From: an uncultured Alphaproteobacteria bacterium
GTDB lineage: Bacteria > Pseudomonadota > Alphaproteobacteria > HIMB59
Length of the DNA: 64,000 nt
NCBI GenBank assembly: GCA_902574995.1
Contig: CACGPP010000003.1
Span: 1 to 64,000, forward strand
Direction of reading: 5' to 3'
Below, piece after piece: positions 10,175 to 19,650 of this stretch. The notes below the pieces were generated by a model. It worked only from the letters and a program-made list of their open reading frames with translations. It ran no database searches and was not told the origin of the DNA. Position 1 is the stretch's first letter, and every line of letters starts with the position of its first letter. Position numbers and translations under genes: made by a program.

Positions 10175-11200
10175 ATGACAAAAATTAAATCGTTGTTTAT
10201 TTCTCTTGTTTTAACTCTTGGTGTTTCTTCAGCAATAGCTGGTAGCCATGGAAGCACTCTTGATTTGGTTAAAGAAAGAGGAAAAGTAATGTGCGGATCA
10301 AACACAGGTTTAACGGGCTTTGGCGCTCCTAATGATGCTGGTGTTTGGGAAGGCATTGATGTTGATATTTGTAGAGCTGTAGCTGCTGCTGTTTTTGGAG
10401 ATGCCTCAAAAGTTGAGTATGTTCCAACAACAACAAAAGTTCGTTTTACAGTATTACAATCTGGAGAAGTAGATTTACTTGCAAGAAATACAACTTGGAC
10501 TTTGTCAAGAGACGTTGATCTTGGTTTAGAATTTGTTGGTGTAAATTACTATGATGGACAGGGTTTTATGGTTCCTGCTGCATTAGGCGTGTCTAGTGCA
10601 ACTGAGTTAGATGGAGCATCTGTATGTATCCAAGTTGGAACTACAACTGAAATGAACTTAGCTGACTACTTTAAAGCAAACGGTATGTCATATGAGTCTG
10701 TTCCAGTAGAGACCAATTCAGAGGCTGATGCAGCTTATATTGCAGGTCGTTGTGACGTGTATACAACTGATGCTTCTGGTTTATATTCTAGTAGAGCTGG
10801 TTATGCAGATCCATCTGCTCACGTAGTGCTGCCTGAGATTATTTCTAAAGAGCCTTTAGGCCCCGCTGTTAGACATGGTGATAGCGAGTGGGCTGACATC
10901 GTAAGATGGTCATTAAATGCAATGATTATCGGTGAAGAGCTTGGCATCACTTCAACTAATGTTGAAGAGATGAAAGGTTCTAAAAATCCTGAGGTCTTGA
11001 GACTTTTAGGTGTTGAGCCAGGTTACGGTGCTTACTTAGGTCTTGATAATGAGTGGGCAGTTAACATTTTATCTCAAGTAGGTAACTACTCAGAGAGCTT
11101 TGAAAAACATATTGGTCCAAACACACCAATTAACATTCAAAGAGGCTTAAACGCGCTATACAAAGATGGTGGTATATTATACGCACCTCCATTTAGATAA
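10175..11200 (+). CDS. aapJ: General L-amino acid ABC transporter substrate-binding protein
   Basis: Signal peptide, LDLVKERGKVMCGSNTGLTGFGAPNDAGVWEGIDVDICRAVAAAVFGD, CDVYTTDASGL; followed by matching permeases and ATPase. Confidence 0.95.
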   Translation: MTKIKSLFISLVLTLGVSSAIAGSHGSTLDLVKERGKVMCGSNTGLTGFGAPNDAGVWEGIDVDICRAVAAAVFGDASKVEYVPTTTKVRFTVLQSGEVDLLARNTTWTLSRDVDLGLEFVGVNYYDGQGFMVPAALGVSSATELDGASVCIQVGTTTEMNLADYFKANGMSYESVPVETNSEADAAYIAGRCDVYTTDASGLYSSRAGYADPSAHVVLPEIISKEPLGPAVRHGDSEWADIVRWSLNAMIIGEELGITSTNVEEMKGSKNPEVLRLLGVEPGYGAYLGLDNEWAVNILSQVGNYSESFEKHIGPNTPINIQRGLNALYKDGGILYAPPFR

Positions 11201-11208
11201 AAACACTT

Positions 11209-11233
11209 GGGTATGGGCTAATAGCCCATACCC
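11209..11233 (+). terminator. Strong GC-rich hairpin between aapJ and aapQ (likely mRNA stabiliser or partial terminator)
   Basis: GGGTATGGGCT-AAT-AGCCCATACCC, 11-bp perfect stem with 3-nt loop, 9 nt after the aapJ stop. Confidence 0.75.
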
Positions 11234-11261
11234 TTTACTTTAGAAAGTATTCTTTTTTGTA

Positions 11262-12431
11262 ATGCAGACAAATTTCATAAGAAAAATATTTTTTGATGAA
11301 AAATCCAGATCTCTTTTAATCCAAGCTCTTGTAATTGGAATTTTTGCAGTCTTTATATACCTTCTTGTTCAACAAACAGCAGCAAATCTTGAACGAAGGG
11401 GAATAAGCTCAGGTTTTGACTTTCTTAGTATGGGTGCTGGATATGATATTAGTATAAGGCTAATTCCATTTACTAGTGAGGACACCCATTTGAGAGCTTA
11501 TTTTGTCGGATTACTAAATACATTAATGATTGCAATATGTGGTTGTTTTTTGGCAACAATTCTTGGTTTTTTTGTTGGTGTCATAAGATTATCAAGCAAC
11601 TGGTTGTTTAGAAACATTGCATATGTCTATGTTGAATTTACAAGAAATGTACCAGTATTACTTCAGATTATTCTTTACTACAGTATTTTACTCCATCTGC
11701 CAAAAATAAAACAAGCAATAGTACTCTTTGAAGGTTTTTATTTAACAAACAGGGGTCTTTATTCACCTCTTCCAATTTTTAAAGAGGGTTTTTCAATAAT
11801 AGTAGTAAGTTTTGTATTAGCAATTATTGCTTCTTTTATTATAAAAAAATATTTAAAAAAAAAACAAGAACACACTGGTAAGCAGTATCCTATATTTCTA
11901 ATTAATAGTGCATTAGTAATTTTTACACCTATTTTTATGTACTATCTTATGGGCATGCCTTTAGAGTTTGAATTACCTGTCTTAAAAGGTTTTAATTTTA
12001 AAGGAGGTATGGTCATCCGACCTGAATTTATTGGAATGCTATTAGGCTTATCAATTTATACTGCAGCATTCATTTCTGAGACTGTTCGATCTGGTATAAT
12101 ATCAGTTTCAAAAGGACAAAGAGAGGCCTCTCAAGCATTAGGGCTAAAAAGTAATTTAATTATGAAATTAATAATAATACCTCAGGCATTAAGGGTAATT
12201 ATACCACCTCTTACATCTCAGTATTTAAACTTAACTAAAAATTCTTCTTTAGGCATAGCTATAGGGTATGCTGACTTAGTTCATGGCTTTGGTGGTATCT
12301 CTTTAAACCAGACAGGTAGAGCTATTGAGATAATGCTCATGGTGATGCTTACATATTTAACTATAAGTTTAATAATCTCTTTTTTTATGAATATTTACAA
12401 CAAAGCTGTTCAATTTAAAGGAAACGCATGA
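11262..12431 (+). CDS. aapQ: Amino acid ABC transporter permease
   Basis: YVEFTRNVPVLLQIILYY and EAA loop SKGQREASQALGLKSN; operon position. Confidence 0.93.
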   Translation: MQTNFIRKIFFDEKSRSLLIQALVIGIFAVFIYLLVQQTAANLERRGISSGFDFLSMGAGYDISIRLIPFTSEDTHLRAYFVGLLNTLMIAICGCFLATILGFFVGVIRLSSNWLFRNIAYVYVEFTRNVPVLLQIILYYSILLHLPKIKQAIVLFEGFYLTNRGLYSPLPIFKEGFSIIVVSFVLAIIASFIIKKYLKKKQEHTGKQYPIFLINSALVIFTPIFMYYLMGMPLEFELPVLKGFNFKGGMVIRPEFIGMLLGLSIYTAAFISETVRSGIISVSKGQREASQALGLKSNLIMKLIIIPQALRVIIPPLTSQYLNLTKNSSLGIAIGYADLVHGFGGISLNQTGRAIEIMLMVMLTYLTISLIISFFMNIYNKAVQFKGNA

Positions 12432-13540
12432 GTTCATTATCAATAAATAGTTTCACTCATAAAAAGTACTACAATTGGGTTATAAGAAATTTATTTTCAT
12501 CATGGATTAACTCAATATTTACTATTATAGCATTAATTTTCTTGTATAAGGTGGGATCCTTCTTTTTAAATTGGGCATTTTTTGAGGCTGATTTTCGATA
12601 TAACTTTCAAGGAGACTTAATCTTAGATAGAACTTTTTGCTCAAAAAACATTAAACCAGGTGAATTTGGCGCTTGTTGGGCAATAATTTACGCTAGATGG
12701 GATCAATTCATGTATGGATTTTATCCAGTGGAGGAGGTTTGGAGGGTAAATCTGACTTTTGCCTTATTGCCCTTTGCGCTTTTTGGAGTTCTTTTTGACA
12801 AGATACCTTTTAGAAAATATTTTATATATTTTACTTTTCTTTACCCTTTTATTGCATATTTCATGCTTTATGGTGGCCCAGGTTTAAGTCCTGTTGGCAC
12901 AAATAAGTGGGGTGGTTTATTAGTAACCCTTTTTTTAGGAATAACAGGTATAGCTTTAGCATTTCCTCTGAGTATTTTGCTTGCTTTAGGTAGAAGATCT
13001 AAATTACCAATAATAAAATCAATTTGTGTAGTTTTTATAGAATTCATAAGAGGCGTACCTTTAATTACACTTTTATTTACAGCAAACGTTATGCTTCCTT
13101 TATTCCTACCCCAAGGAGTTAATCCAGATAATTTACTTCGAGCACTCGTTGCTGTAACACTTTTTCAATCTGCCTATATGGCTGAAGCTATCAGAGGAGG
13201 TTTACAAGCTATTCCTAAAGGCCATATTGAGGCGGCAGAAGCACTAGGGTTAACATATTGGCAGACAACTCGTAAGATAATTTTACCTCAAGCTTTAAAA
13301 ATAGCTATTCCTCCCATAGTTAATACTTGTATTGGATTATTTAAAGATACCTCATTAGTATTAATCATTGGTTTATTCGATTTATTAGGCATAGGTAGAG
13401 CTGCACTAGCAGATATGACTTGGACAAAACTTTATTATGAGGTTTATGTTTTCATTTCACTTGTATTCTTTATATTTTGCTTTGGTATGTCTCGCTATAG
13501 TTTATATTTAGAAAAGAAATTAAAAACGGACAACAGTTAA
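12428..13540 (+). CDS. aapM: Amino acid ABC transporter permease
   Basis: [26 protein letters not shown] and [28 protein letters not shown]; overlaps aapQ by 4 nt. Confidence 0.93.
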   Translation: MSSLSINSFTHKKYYNWVIRNLFSSWINSIFTIIALIFLYKVGSFFLNWAFFEADFRYNFQGDLILDRTFCSKNIKPGEFGACWAIIYARWDQFMYGFYPVEEVWRVNLTFALLPFALFGVLFDKIPFRKYFIYFTFLYPFIAYFMLYGGPGLSPVGTNKWGGLLVTLFLGITGIALAFPLSILLALGRRSKLPIIKSICVVFIEFIRGVPLITLLFTANVMLPLFLPQGVNPDNLLRALVAVTLFQSAYMAEAIRGGLQAIPKGHIEAAEALGLTYWQTTRKIILPQALKIAIPPIVNTCIGLFKDTSLVLIIGLFDLLGIGRAALADMTWTKLYYEVYVFISLVFFIFCFGMSRYSLYLEKKLKTDNS

Positions 13541-13541
13541 A

Positions 13542-14279
13542 ATGGAACAAGTTATTCAATTAGAAAAAGTCAATAAGTGGTTTGATGATTTTCATGTACT
13601 AAAAGACATTGATTTAACAGTTACTAAAGGCCAAAAAATTGTTGTTTGTGGGCCTAGTGGATCAGGTAAATCTACTATGATTAGATGTATAAATAGATTA
13701 GAGGCTCATCAAAAAGGGCACATTGTAGTACATGGCACTGAGTTAACTAACGATTTAAAAAACATAGATATTATAAGAAAAAATGTGGGCATGGTTTTTC
13801 AACAGTTCAACCTTTTCCCACATCTTTCTGTAATTGACAATATCTCACTTGCTCCAATTTGGGTTAAAAAAATGCCAAAAAAAGAGGCTGAAGAGATTGC
13901 TATGAATTATTTGGAAAAAGTCAAAATTCCTGAACAGGCACATAAATTTCCTGGACAATTGTCTGGAGGCCAACAGCAACGTGTTGCTATAGCTAGATCA
14001 TTAGCTATGAACCCTGACATTATGTTGTTCGATGAACCAACATCAGCTTTAGACCCAGAGATGATCAAAGAGGTTTTGGATGTGATGATACAATTAGCGG
14101 AAGAGGGTATGACTATGTTAGTTGTCACGCATGAGATGGGATTTGCAAAAACTGTAGCTGATCAAATGATATTTATGGACGAGGGAAGAATTGTTGAACA
14201 AGCTACCCCAGATGAATTTTTCAATAATCCTAAAAGTGATCGAACCAAACTTTTCTTAAGTCAAATTCTTAATCATTAA
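13542..14279 (+). CDS. aapP: Amino acid ABC transporter ATP-binding protein
   Basis: Walker [10 protein letters not shown], signature [16 protein letters not shown], Walker [16 protein letters not shown]. Confidence 0.96.
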   Translation: MEQVIQLEKVNKWFDDFHVLKDIDLTVTKGQKIVVCGPSGSGKSTMIRCINRLEAHQKGHIVVHGTELTNDLKNIDIIRKNVGMVFQQFNLFPHLSVIDNISLAPIWVKKMPKKEAEEIAMNYLEKVKIPEQAHKFPGQLSGGQQQRVAIARSLAMNPDIMLFDEPTSALDPEMIKEVLDVMIQLAEEGMTMLVVTHEMGFAKTVADQMIFMDEGRIVEQATPDEFFNNPKSDRTKLFLSQILNH

Positions 14280-14290
14280 AGTAATCTAAG

Positions 14291-14917
14291 ATGAATGAAG
14301 TTGTAATGGCTTTATTATCTGGGTGGATAATATTTTATTTTGCTGTTTTTTTGCCAGGACCTAACACATTTTTTGTGGCATCTGTTGGTATTAGTGGACA
14401 GAAAAAACAAATTTGGGGTGCTGCAGTTGGGACCGCAATTGGTTCTTTTACTTGGTGCTTACTAGCTACAACAGGTATATCTTTTCTTATTTCTAATTTA
14501 ATGGGCTGGGGTTTTATTGTTTTAAAGATCCTAGCTAGTCTTTATATGATTTATTTAGCATATCAAATTGGCAGCCAATACTTCAGCTCTGAAAATCAAC
14601 TCATAAAACTATCCAATGAAAGAAATTTTTTAAATAGTATGAAAAAAGCAATAATTGTTGCTTATACCAATCCCAAGGCATTTGCTTTTTGGTCTGCTCT
14701 AGCAACTTTACAATTTAGTGAAAACTTAAATTATAGTATCGCTTTAATTTTTGCTACAGGTAGTTTTTTTATTTCAGCAATGAATTATTCAATTATCGGC
14801 CACTTTTTTGGTATTAAAAAGTTTTCAAATTACTTCAATAGACCTAAAAATATTGTCAATTTAATTTTTGCTGGACTTTTTATATTTGTGGCTATTGAAA
14901 TTTGGGTGTTAGGCTAG
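14291..14917 (+). CDS. LysE/RhtB family transporter
   Basis: FLPGPNTFFVASVGISGQKKQIWGAAVGTAIGSF; about six hydrophobic helices; YTNPKAFAFW. Confidence 0.85.
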   Translation: MNEVVMALLSGWIIFYFAVFLPGPNTFFVASVGISGQKKQIWGAAVGTAIGSFTWCLLATTGISFLISNLMGWGFIVLKILASLYMIYLAYQIGSQYFSSENQLIKLSNERNFLNSMKKAIIVAYTNPKAFAFWSALATLQFSENLNYSIALIFATGSFFISAMNYSIIGHFFGIKKFSNYFNRPKNIVNLIFAGLFIFVAIEIWVLG

Positions 14918-14920
14918 GCA

Positions 14921-14942
14921 AAAGCCCTAGATAGGGCTTTTT
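14921..14942 (+). terminator. Rho-independent terminator of the aap-lysE operon
   Basis: AAAGCCCT-AGAT-AGGGCTTTTT hairpin running into a T tract just after the stop codon. Confidence 0.85.
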
Positions 14943-15105
14943 AAAATTTTCTAATAAATCTTCTATCTAACTCTTTTTGTCTTCTTTCAAGATCAATCAT
15001 GTCGATTGCTTGAGATAAATATGCTTCTTCTTTGTTAGACTTTGATTTTTGTTTAGTTTTTTCAATAATAACCATGTTTCTTATAGATTTAAATAGATTG
15101 TCCAT
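14941..15105 (-). CDS. 54-aa protein resembling the DUF3563 family (not in the supplied ORF track)
   Basis: Translates to MDNLFKSIRNMVIIEKTKQKSKSNKEEAYLSQAIDMIDLERRQKELDRRFIRKF. The YLSQAxDMIDLERRQKELDRR core resembles DUF3563. Start overlaps the upstream small ORF stop (TAATG). Confidence 0.7.
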   Translation of the reverse strand: MDNLFKSIRNMVIIEKTKQKSKSNKEEAYLSQAIDMIDLERRQKELDRRFIRKF

Positions 15106-15284
15106 TATGCGGCCTCTTTCAAACTATTTGGAAATGACTGATTTTTTCGATACTCGGAGTAAGCCCATTGCCAATCAGAGCCATATTCAACCTTGCAAAA
15201 ATTTATAATACTATCTTCTTTTCTACTAAAAAAAGATAACCAGAAACTTAAAGATCTTTCTGTAAATCCAAAAATTTTATTCAT
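15105..15284 (-). CDS. 59-aa small protein of unknown function (not in the supplied ORF track)
   Basis: Translates to MNKIFGFTERSLSFWLSFFSRKEDSIINFCKVEYGSDWQWAYSEYRKNQSFPNSLKEAA. SD-like GAAAGGAAA upstream of the ATG; 1-nt overlap with the next small gene. Confidence 0.6.
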   Translation of the reverse strand: MNKIFGFTERSLSFWLSFFSRKEDSIINFCKVEYGSDWQWAYSEYRKNQSFPNSLKEAA

Positions 15285-15444
15285 ATTTTAATTTCCTTTC
15301 ATACATATATATAGTTTCAAAAAAAGATTTTACTTTTGCTTAATTTAGACAGCTGATGTCTATTTATGAGACTGCAAACAAATTTATTTAATATTTTAAA
15401 TTTGTATATAGTCTAAACAACAAAAAAAATGATAAATTTATGAC

Positions 15445-16521
15445 ATGGATTATAAAATTTTTGATGGCCACAATGATGTATTGTTTAGATTATTTTTAAA
15501 GAACAAACCTGACTCCTATCTTGATTTTATCGATGGAGATAATGAAGGACATTTAGATCTTCCTCGAATGAACCAAGCTAATTTTAAGGGAGGCTTATGC
15601 GCAATATATGTTCCTACCCCAGAACAAAATATCTCTGACTCTGATAAGTTGGTCAACTATAAAGATATGGAGCAAGATGAATATTTATTACCACTTCCAA
15701 GACCCGTAGACATAAACGATGCATTACCAGTTGTATTAAATCAATCGTCTATCCTTTCAAAAATTGAAAGGAACTCAAAAAATAAAGTTAAGATTTGTTT
15801 ATCTGGCAAAGAATTGGAAACCTCATTTAATCATGATGATCAATTAGCTTTAGTAATGCATATAGAGGGCGCAGAATGTATAGATAAAAATTTTTATAAT
15901 CTCGAAACTTTATTTCGAGCTGGTCTTAGATCAATTGGGCCAGTTTGGTCAAGACCTACTATTTTTGCAGAGGGCGTTCCCTTTGCTTTTCCAACTTCAC
16001 CAGATATTGGAGATGGTTTAACCGAAATAGGAATAGAACTAATAAAAAATTGTAATTCACTGAATATGTTAATTGACACCTCTCATTTAAATGAAAAAGG
16101 CTTTTGGGATATAGCAAAATATTCAAATTCGCCCCTAGTAGCAACGCATAGCAATGCTCATCAGATTTGTCCACACTCTAGAAACCTTACAAATAAGCAA
16201 TTAGATGCAATCAAAGAAACTCAAGGGATGGTTGGAGTTAACTTTGCCCCAGCTTTTTTAAGGAAAGATGGAAAAATGGTTTCTGATACAGATTTACAAA
16301 TAATAGTTGATCATTTTAAGTACCTTATTGACTATTTGGGAGATGATAAAGTTGGATTTGGCTCAGATTTTGACGGTGCAATGATGCCAAAAGATCTAGA
16401 TAGTGTTTTAGGTATGCATAAATTAATCGATCTATTAATTTCACAGGGTTTTAATGAAAACTTAATGATTAAAATTTCACATTTAAATTGGATTAATCTT
16501 TTAAAAAGAGTTCTAAATTAA
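15445..16521 (+). CDS. Membrane dipeptidase (renal dipeptidase, peptidase M19)
   Basis: FDGHNDVL metal motif, MHIEGAE, LIDTSHLNEKGFWDIAKYSNSPLVATHSNA, GFGSDFDGA. Confidence 0.93.
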   Translation: MDYKIFDGHNDVLFRLFLKNKPDSYLDFIDGDNEGHLDLPRMNQANFKGGLCAIYVPTPEQNISDSDKLVNYKDMEQDEYLLPLPRPVDINDALPVVLNQSSILSKIERNSKNKVKICLSGKELETSFNHDDQLALVMHIEGAECIDKNFYNLETLFRAGLRSIGPVWSRPTIFAEGVPFAFPTSPDIGDGLTEIGIELIKNCNSLNMLIDTSHLNEKGFWDIAKYSNSPLVATHSNAHQICPHSRNLTNKQLDAIKETQGMVGVNFAPAFLRKDGKMVSDTDLQIIVDHFKYLIDYLGDDKVGFGSDFDGAMMPKDLDSVLGMHKLIDLLISQGFNENLMIKISHLNWINLLKRVLN

Positions 16522-16565
16522 TAAATATTCAGTGAAGTGAAACTTTAGTATCAAAAAAATTCTGA

Positions 16566-16571
16566 TATAAT
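16566..16571 (+). promoter_or_regulatory. TATAAT -10 box positioned for leaderless transcription
   Basis: Perfect TATAAT ending 6 nt before the ATG at 16578. The -35 is weak. Confidence 0.4.
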
Positions 16572-16577
16572 CTTTTT

Positions 16578-16763
16578 ATGGGACTTCACTTTGACTATAA
16601 ATCAAAAGCTGGTGAAAGAGCTATGGAGAAAGAGCGTAAGCGCCAAGAAAAACTTGCCGCTAAAAAGGCTAAAAGAGAAGCAAAAAGAGAAGCAGAAGAG
16701 TTAGCGGAATTAGAGCGCCTTACAGATCCAAATGCTCCAGCTGAGGGAAATCAGGAACAGTAA
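16578..16763 (+). CDS. Small highly charged Lys/Arg/Glu/Ala-rich helical protein
   Basis: 61 aa, MGLHFDYKSKAGERAMEKERKRQEKLAAKKAKREAKREAEELAELERL, good start context. Confidence 0.65.
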   Translation: MGLHFDYKSKAGERAMEKERKRQEKLAAKKAKREAKREAEELAELERLTDPNAPAEGNQEQ

Positions 16764-16810
16764 TCTGATTACCTTCAAATATATGAACTTTTTCGATCGC
16801 TAGTATCGAC

Positions 16811-17524
16811 TCAAATTCTTTTTATCTTATAAATTTTTTGATCCTCTGTCATAGATCTGACTTGCCTTTTATACCATTCCTTAAAATCATTTGATGTGTC
16901 ATCATAAAACATCACTTTCTTTCGAATTAAGAAAATACCAATATCACTCTCTGGAATTCCAATAAAAGTCTGTCTTTCTGTGTGCATCACTTTTACACTT
17001 TCTTGCAAAGGTTCATGCTCACATAAATAATAACCATAATGCTCTCCCCATACATATCTTATAATAGGAGTTGTTGCTTCAATCATCATCTGAACATATT
17101 TATCCTCATTTTTTAAAAAATTTTCCATACCTGGTACAGGTTGATGGATTTGAGCAAAACTAAGACCAATTTTTTCTTTAGGCACCCAAACAGAGGGAAA
17201 TGAAACATGTAAAGCTATAAGTTTGTTACATCTGTGAAAAATGGCTATATCCTCTTGAAGATTATAACCAAGTTCTACAAAGTTATTAAAGTTAGAGTTT
17301 TTAGATGGGTATTCTTTTTTTAATATAGAATTTAACTTCTCGCATACAGCTATATCAATTTCTTTTGTAAAATAATCATCAATAAAAATATTTTCTTTAC
17401 ATTTTTGTTTCAAACTTAAATATCTTTCTTCATGCTCATCATATTCAATAATTGGAAGATCTTTTATTTTTTTTATTCCAGGAGCTACAGAGTAAATAGG
17501 TCCATATGGTTCCCAGTCGATCAT
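16811..17524 (-). CDS. DUF3445 / heme-dependent oxidative N-demethylase-like protein
   Basis: LVQEDx-like NLQEDIAIFHRCNKLIALHVSFPSVWVPKEKIGLSFAQIHQPVPGMENF and HTERQTFIGIPESDIGIFLIR match the DUF3445 pattern from memory. Confidence 0.7.
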   Translation of the reverse strand: MIDWEPYGPIYSVAPGIKKIKDLPIIEYDEHEERYLSLKQKCKENIFIDDYFTKEIDIAVCEKLNSILKKEYPSKNSNFNNFVELGYNLQEDIAIFHRCNKLIALHVSFPSVWVPKEKIGLSFAQIHQPVPGMENFLKNEDKYVQMMIEATTPIIRYVWGEHYGYYLCEHEPLQESVKVMHTERQTFIGIPESDIGIFLIRKKVMFYDDTSNDFKEWYKRQVRSMTEDQKIYKIKRI

Positions 17525-18234
17525 TTTGTAAATAAAATCAATACTCCTATCAAAGTGATAGCAATAATAATAAGTTTTTTAAATAGGATTTCCGGTATTT
17601 GTTTATGTATAAAATAACCCAGCCAAACACTTAACATAACTAAAAGAGCTATTGGATAGTATATTTTCACTATCTCTAAATAGCTTCCTCCCAAAAACAT
17701 AAAAAATATTGCTCTCAAAGAATTTATAATAAAAAAATATCCAGCCATAGTTGATCGCAACTCTTGTTTTGAGGAGAAATAATCTTTATACCCCATTAAT
17801 ACAAATGGTCCTCCAATAGTATAAATTCCTTGAATGAATCCACCTAGAATTACAAAAAAATTTTTCAAGAATTGAGGAAACCTGATATCAGGAAAGAATA
17901 AGTTGAAACATCCATAAATAATTAAAATTATTGCAAATATTTTTATTAAAATATCTGATGCAAAATAACTGATAAAATATGTTCCAATTAATGCACCAGG
18001 AATTGTATAAATTAAAATTTTGATCAGATGATTTAAAGAGACATATTTGTATGATTGAATTAAAACAGCTAAACCGGAGGATAGCCCAACAATCATTGCA
18101 AGCTTTAACAAAGAATTAAAGTCAAAGAAAAATCCACTAATTCCCAGAAAGATTATCGTACCACCAAAACCAAAAATACTTTCAATGGCGTATGCAAAAC
18201 AAGCTATTAATGCAATAGTTGAAAAATTTGGCAT
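17521..18234 (-). CDS. TauE/SafE family sulfite/anion exporter-like permease
   Basis: FGFGGTIIFLGISGF and FFVILGGFIQGIYTIGGPFVLMGY repeats; overlaps the DUF3445 gene by 4 nt. Confidence 0.85.
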   Translation of the reverse strand: MPNFSTIALIACFAYAIESIFGFGGTIIFLGISGFFFDFNSLLKLAMIVGLSSGLAVLIQSYKYVSLNHLIKILIYTIPGALIGTYFISYFASDILIKIFAIILIIYGCFNLFFPDIRFPQFLKNFFVILGGFIQGIYTIGGPFVLMGYKDYFSSKQELRSTMAGYFFIINSLRAIFFMFLGGSYLEIVKIYYPIALLVMLSVWLGYFIHKQIPEILFKKLIIIAITLIGVLILFTK

Positions 18235-18280
18235 TTAATTCTATTTAACAATTTAGAATGTTTTATGTTAAAAGTAATCT

Positions 18281-18862
18281 ATGTATTTAAAAGTAATATT
18301 TTCTTTTATTGTAATATTATTTCTTAAAACGAATTTATTGTATGCCCTTTCTCAAGATATTTCTTTAACAATCATGGTTCGTTCTACATTGGGAACAGAA
18401 TATATTCTAGCTAAAAGTATTTGCAAAGTATTAGACAGGGAACTTGAAATATCTCATAGTTATGGTGGCTCCAACACATTAGAATGCAATACACGCCTTG
18501 ATGATAGTGTTGATGAAATAATTAAAAAAATTGAACAAAATCAATTTCAATATGCAATTATTAAAAAATCAGATTTACTCAATCGTCCCTCTAATTTATC
18601 GCTTCGTTCAATTTTAAATTTTCCCGCAGATAGTGATTATGTTTTTATTTCAAACCAGAATGTAGATCCTAATGTGATTAAGGATATAAACTTTGGAATT
18701 ATGAATCATTTACTTGAGTTTCGCTATCTTCATAAATCTTTTTTTGAATTTTCAGAAAATAATTTAATTGTTAAAGAAAAAATACCATTACACTTAGGGA
18801 CTTTAAAATTTAGTGATGAGTGGAGTAGTGGCAAAAGAAGAAGGTTTACAGAGGTAGACTAA
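18281..18862 (+). CDS. TAXI-like periplasmic solute-receptor protein, unusually short
   Basis: Signal peptide; ISLTIMVRSTLGTEYILAKSICKVLDRE..SYGGSNTLECNTRL..FQYAIIKKSDLL resembles the N-terminal lobe of TAXI TRAP receptors. Only 193 aa. Confidence 0.5.
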   Translation: MYLKVIFSFIVILFLKTNLLYALSQDISLTIMVRSTLGTEYILAKSICKVLDRELEISHSYGGSNTLECNTRLDDSVDEIIKKIEQNQFQYAIIKKSDLLNRPSNLSLRSILNFPADSDYVFISNQNVDPNVIKDINFGIMNHLLEFRYLHKSFFEFSENNLIVKEKIPLHLGTLKFSDEWSSGKRRRFTEVD

Positions 18863-18935
18863 TTTTTACAAAACCATCAGTTACTACAAAAATAAATATT
18901 AAAGCAAAAAATACTCCACCAACAAAAACTTTCAT
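18846..18935 (-). CDS. Possible 29-aa single-TM micropeptide
   Basis: MKVFVGGVFFALIFIFVVTDGFVKISLPL in the 18862-18994 gap; ends inside the 3' end of the TAXI-like gene. Confidence 0.25.
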   Translation of the reverse strand: MKVFVGGVFFALIFIFVVTDGFVKISLPL

Positions 18936-18993
18936 TACACAAACTTACTAAATAGATTTTAGGTGTAAAGTATATAAACTGTGCAAAATTGTC

Positions 18994-19605
18994 ATGAACG
19001 AGTTTATTTTTGGTTTTTCAACAGGTTTAAGTTTAATACTTGCTATAGGTGCACAAAATTTATTTGTTATAGAGCAAGGTATAAAAAAAAATAATATTTT
19101 TTTAGTAACTTCAATATGTGTAGTTGGTGATTTCTTATTGATTTTTTTTGGAATTTTCATATTTCACTTTATTAAAAATTTCATCAATGATCTTATCAAT
19201 TTATTATTATCAATAGGGCTTGTCCTATTTCTTTTAAATTTTATATGGTCGAAAATAAAAACATTTAAACATGATATTGTATTTTCACAAACACATACAC
19301 AAACATCAAAGTCAAAAATAGCTCTTCAGACACTTGCTTTTACTTTTTTAAACCCACACGTCTACTCAGACACTGTTTTTATTTTAGGAAATTTATCAAA
19401 AAATTTTCTAACTATTTCTGACAAGATTTTATTTGGATTAGGTGCAAGTCTAGCATCATTTATTTTTTTTTATTTTTTAGGATATGGTGCTCAATCACTA
19501 AGATTATATTTTTTAAACAAACAAGTTTGGAAATTAGTTAATATAATAATAATTCTTTATTTGCTCATACTTACCTTATCGATTATTTTCTTGGAAATTA
19601 TTTGA
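18994..19605 (+). CDS. LysE/ArgO family amino-acid exporter
   Basis: MNEFIFGFSTGLSLILAIGAQNLFVIEQGIKKNNIF; FLNPHVYSDTVFILG. Confidence 0.9.
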   Translation: MNEFIFGFSTGLSLILAIGAQNLFVIEQGIKKNNIFLVTSICVVGDFLLIFFGIFIFHFIKNFINDLINLLLSIGLVLFLLNFIWSKIKTFKHDIVFSQTHTQTSKSKIALQTLAFTFLNPHVYSDTVFILGNLSKNFLTISDKILFGLGASLASFIFFYFLGYGAQSLRLYFLNKQVWKLVNIIIILYLLILTLSIIFLEII

Positions 19606-19650
19606 TTATTAATTTTTTATTTACAAATTATTTCATCAGCTGTCTGTAAG

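Noticed and set aside
15346-15362. TAGACA-GCTGA-TGTCTA and nearby ACAAATTTA...TAAATTTGT inverted repeats upstream of the dipeptidase gene
   Set aside because: Short and AT-rich; repeats of this kind are expected by chance at this base composition and no T run or promoter logic ties them to a gene.
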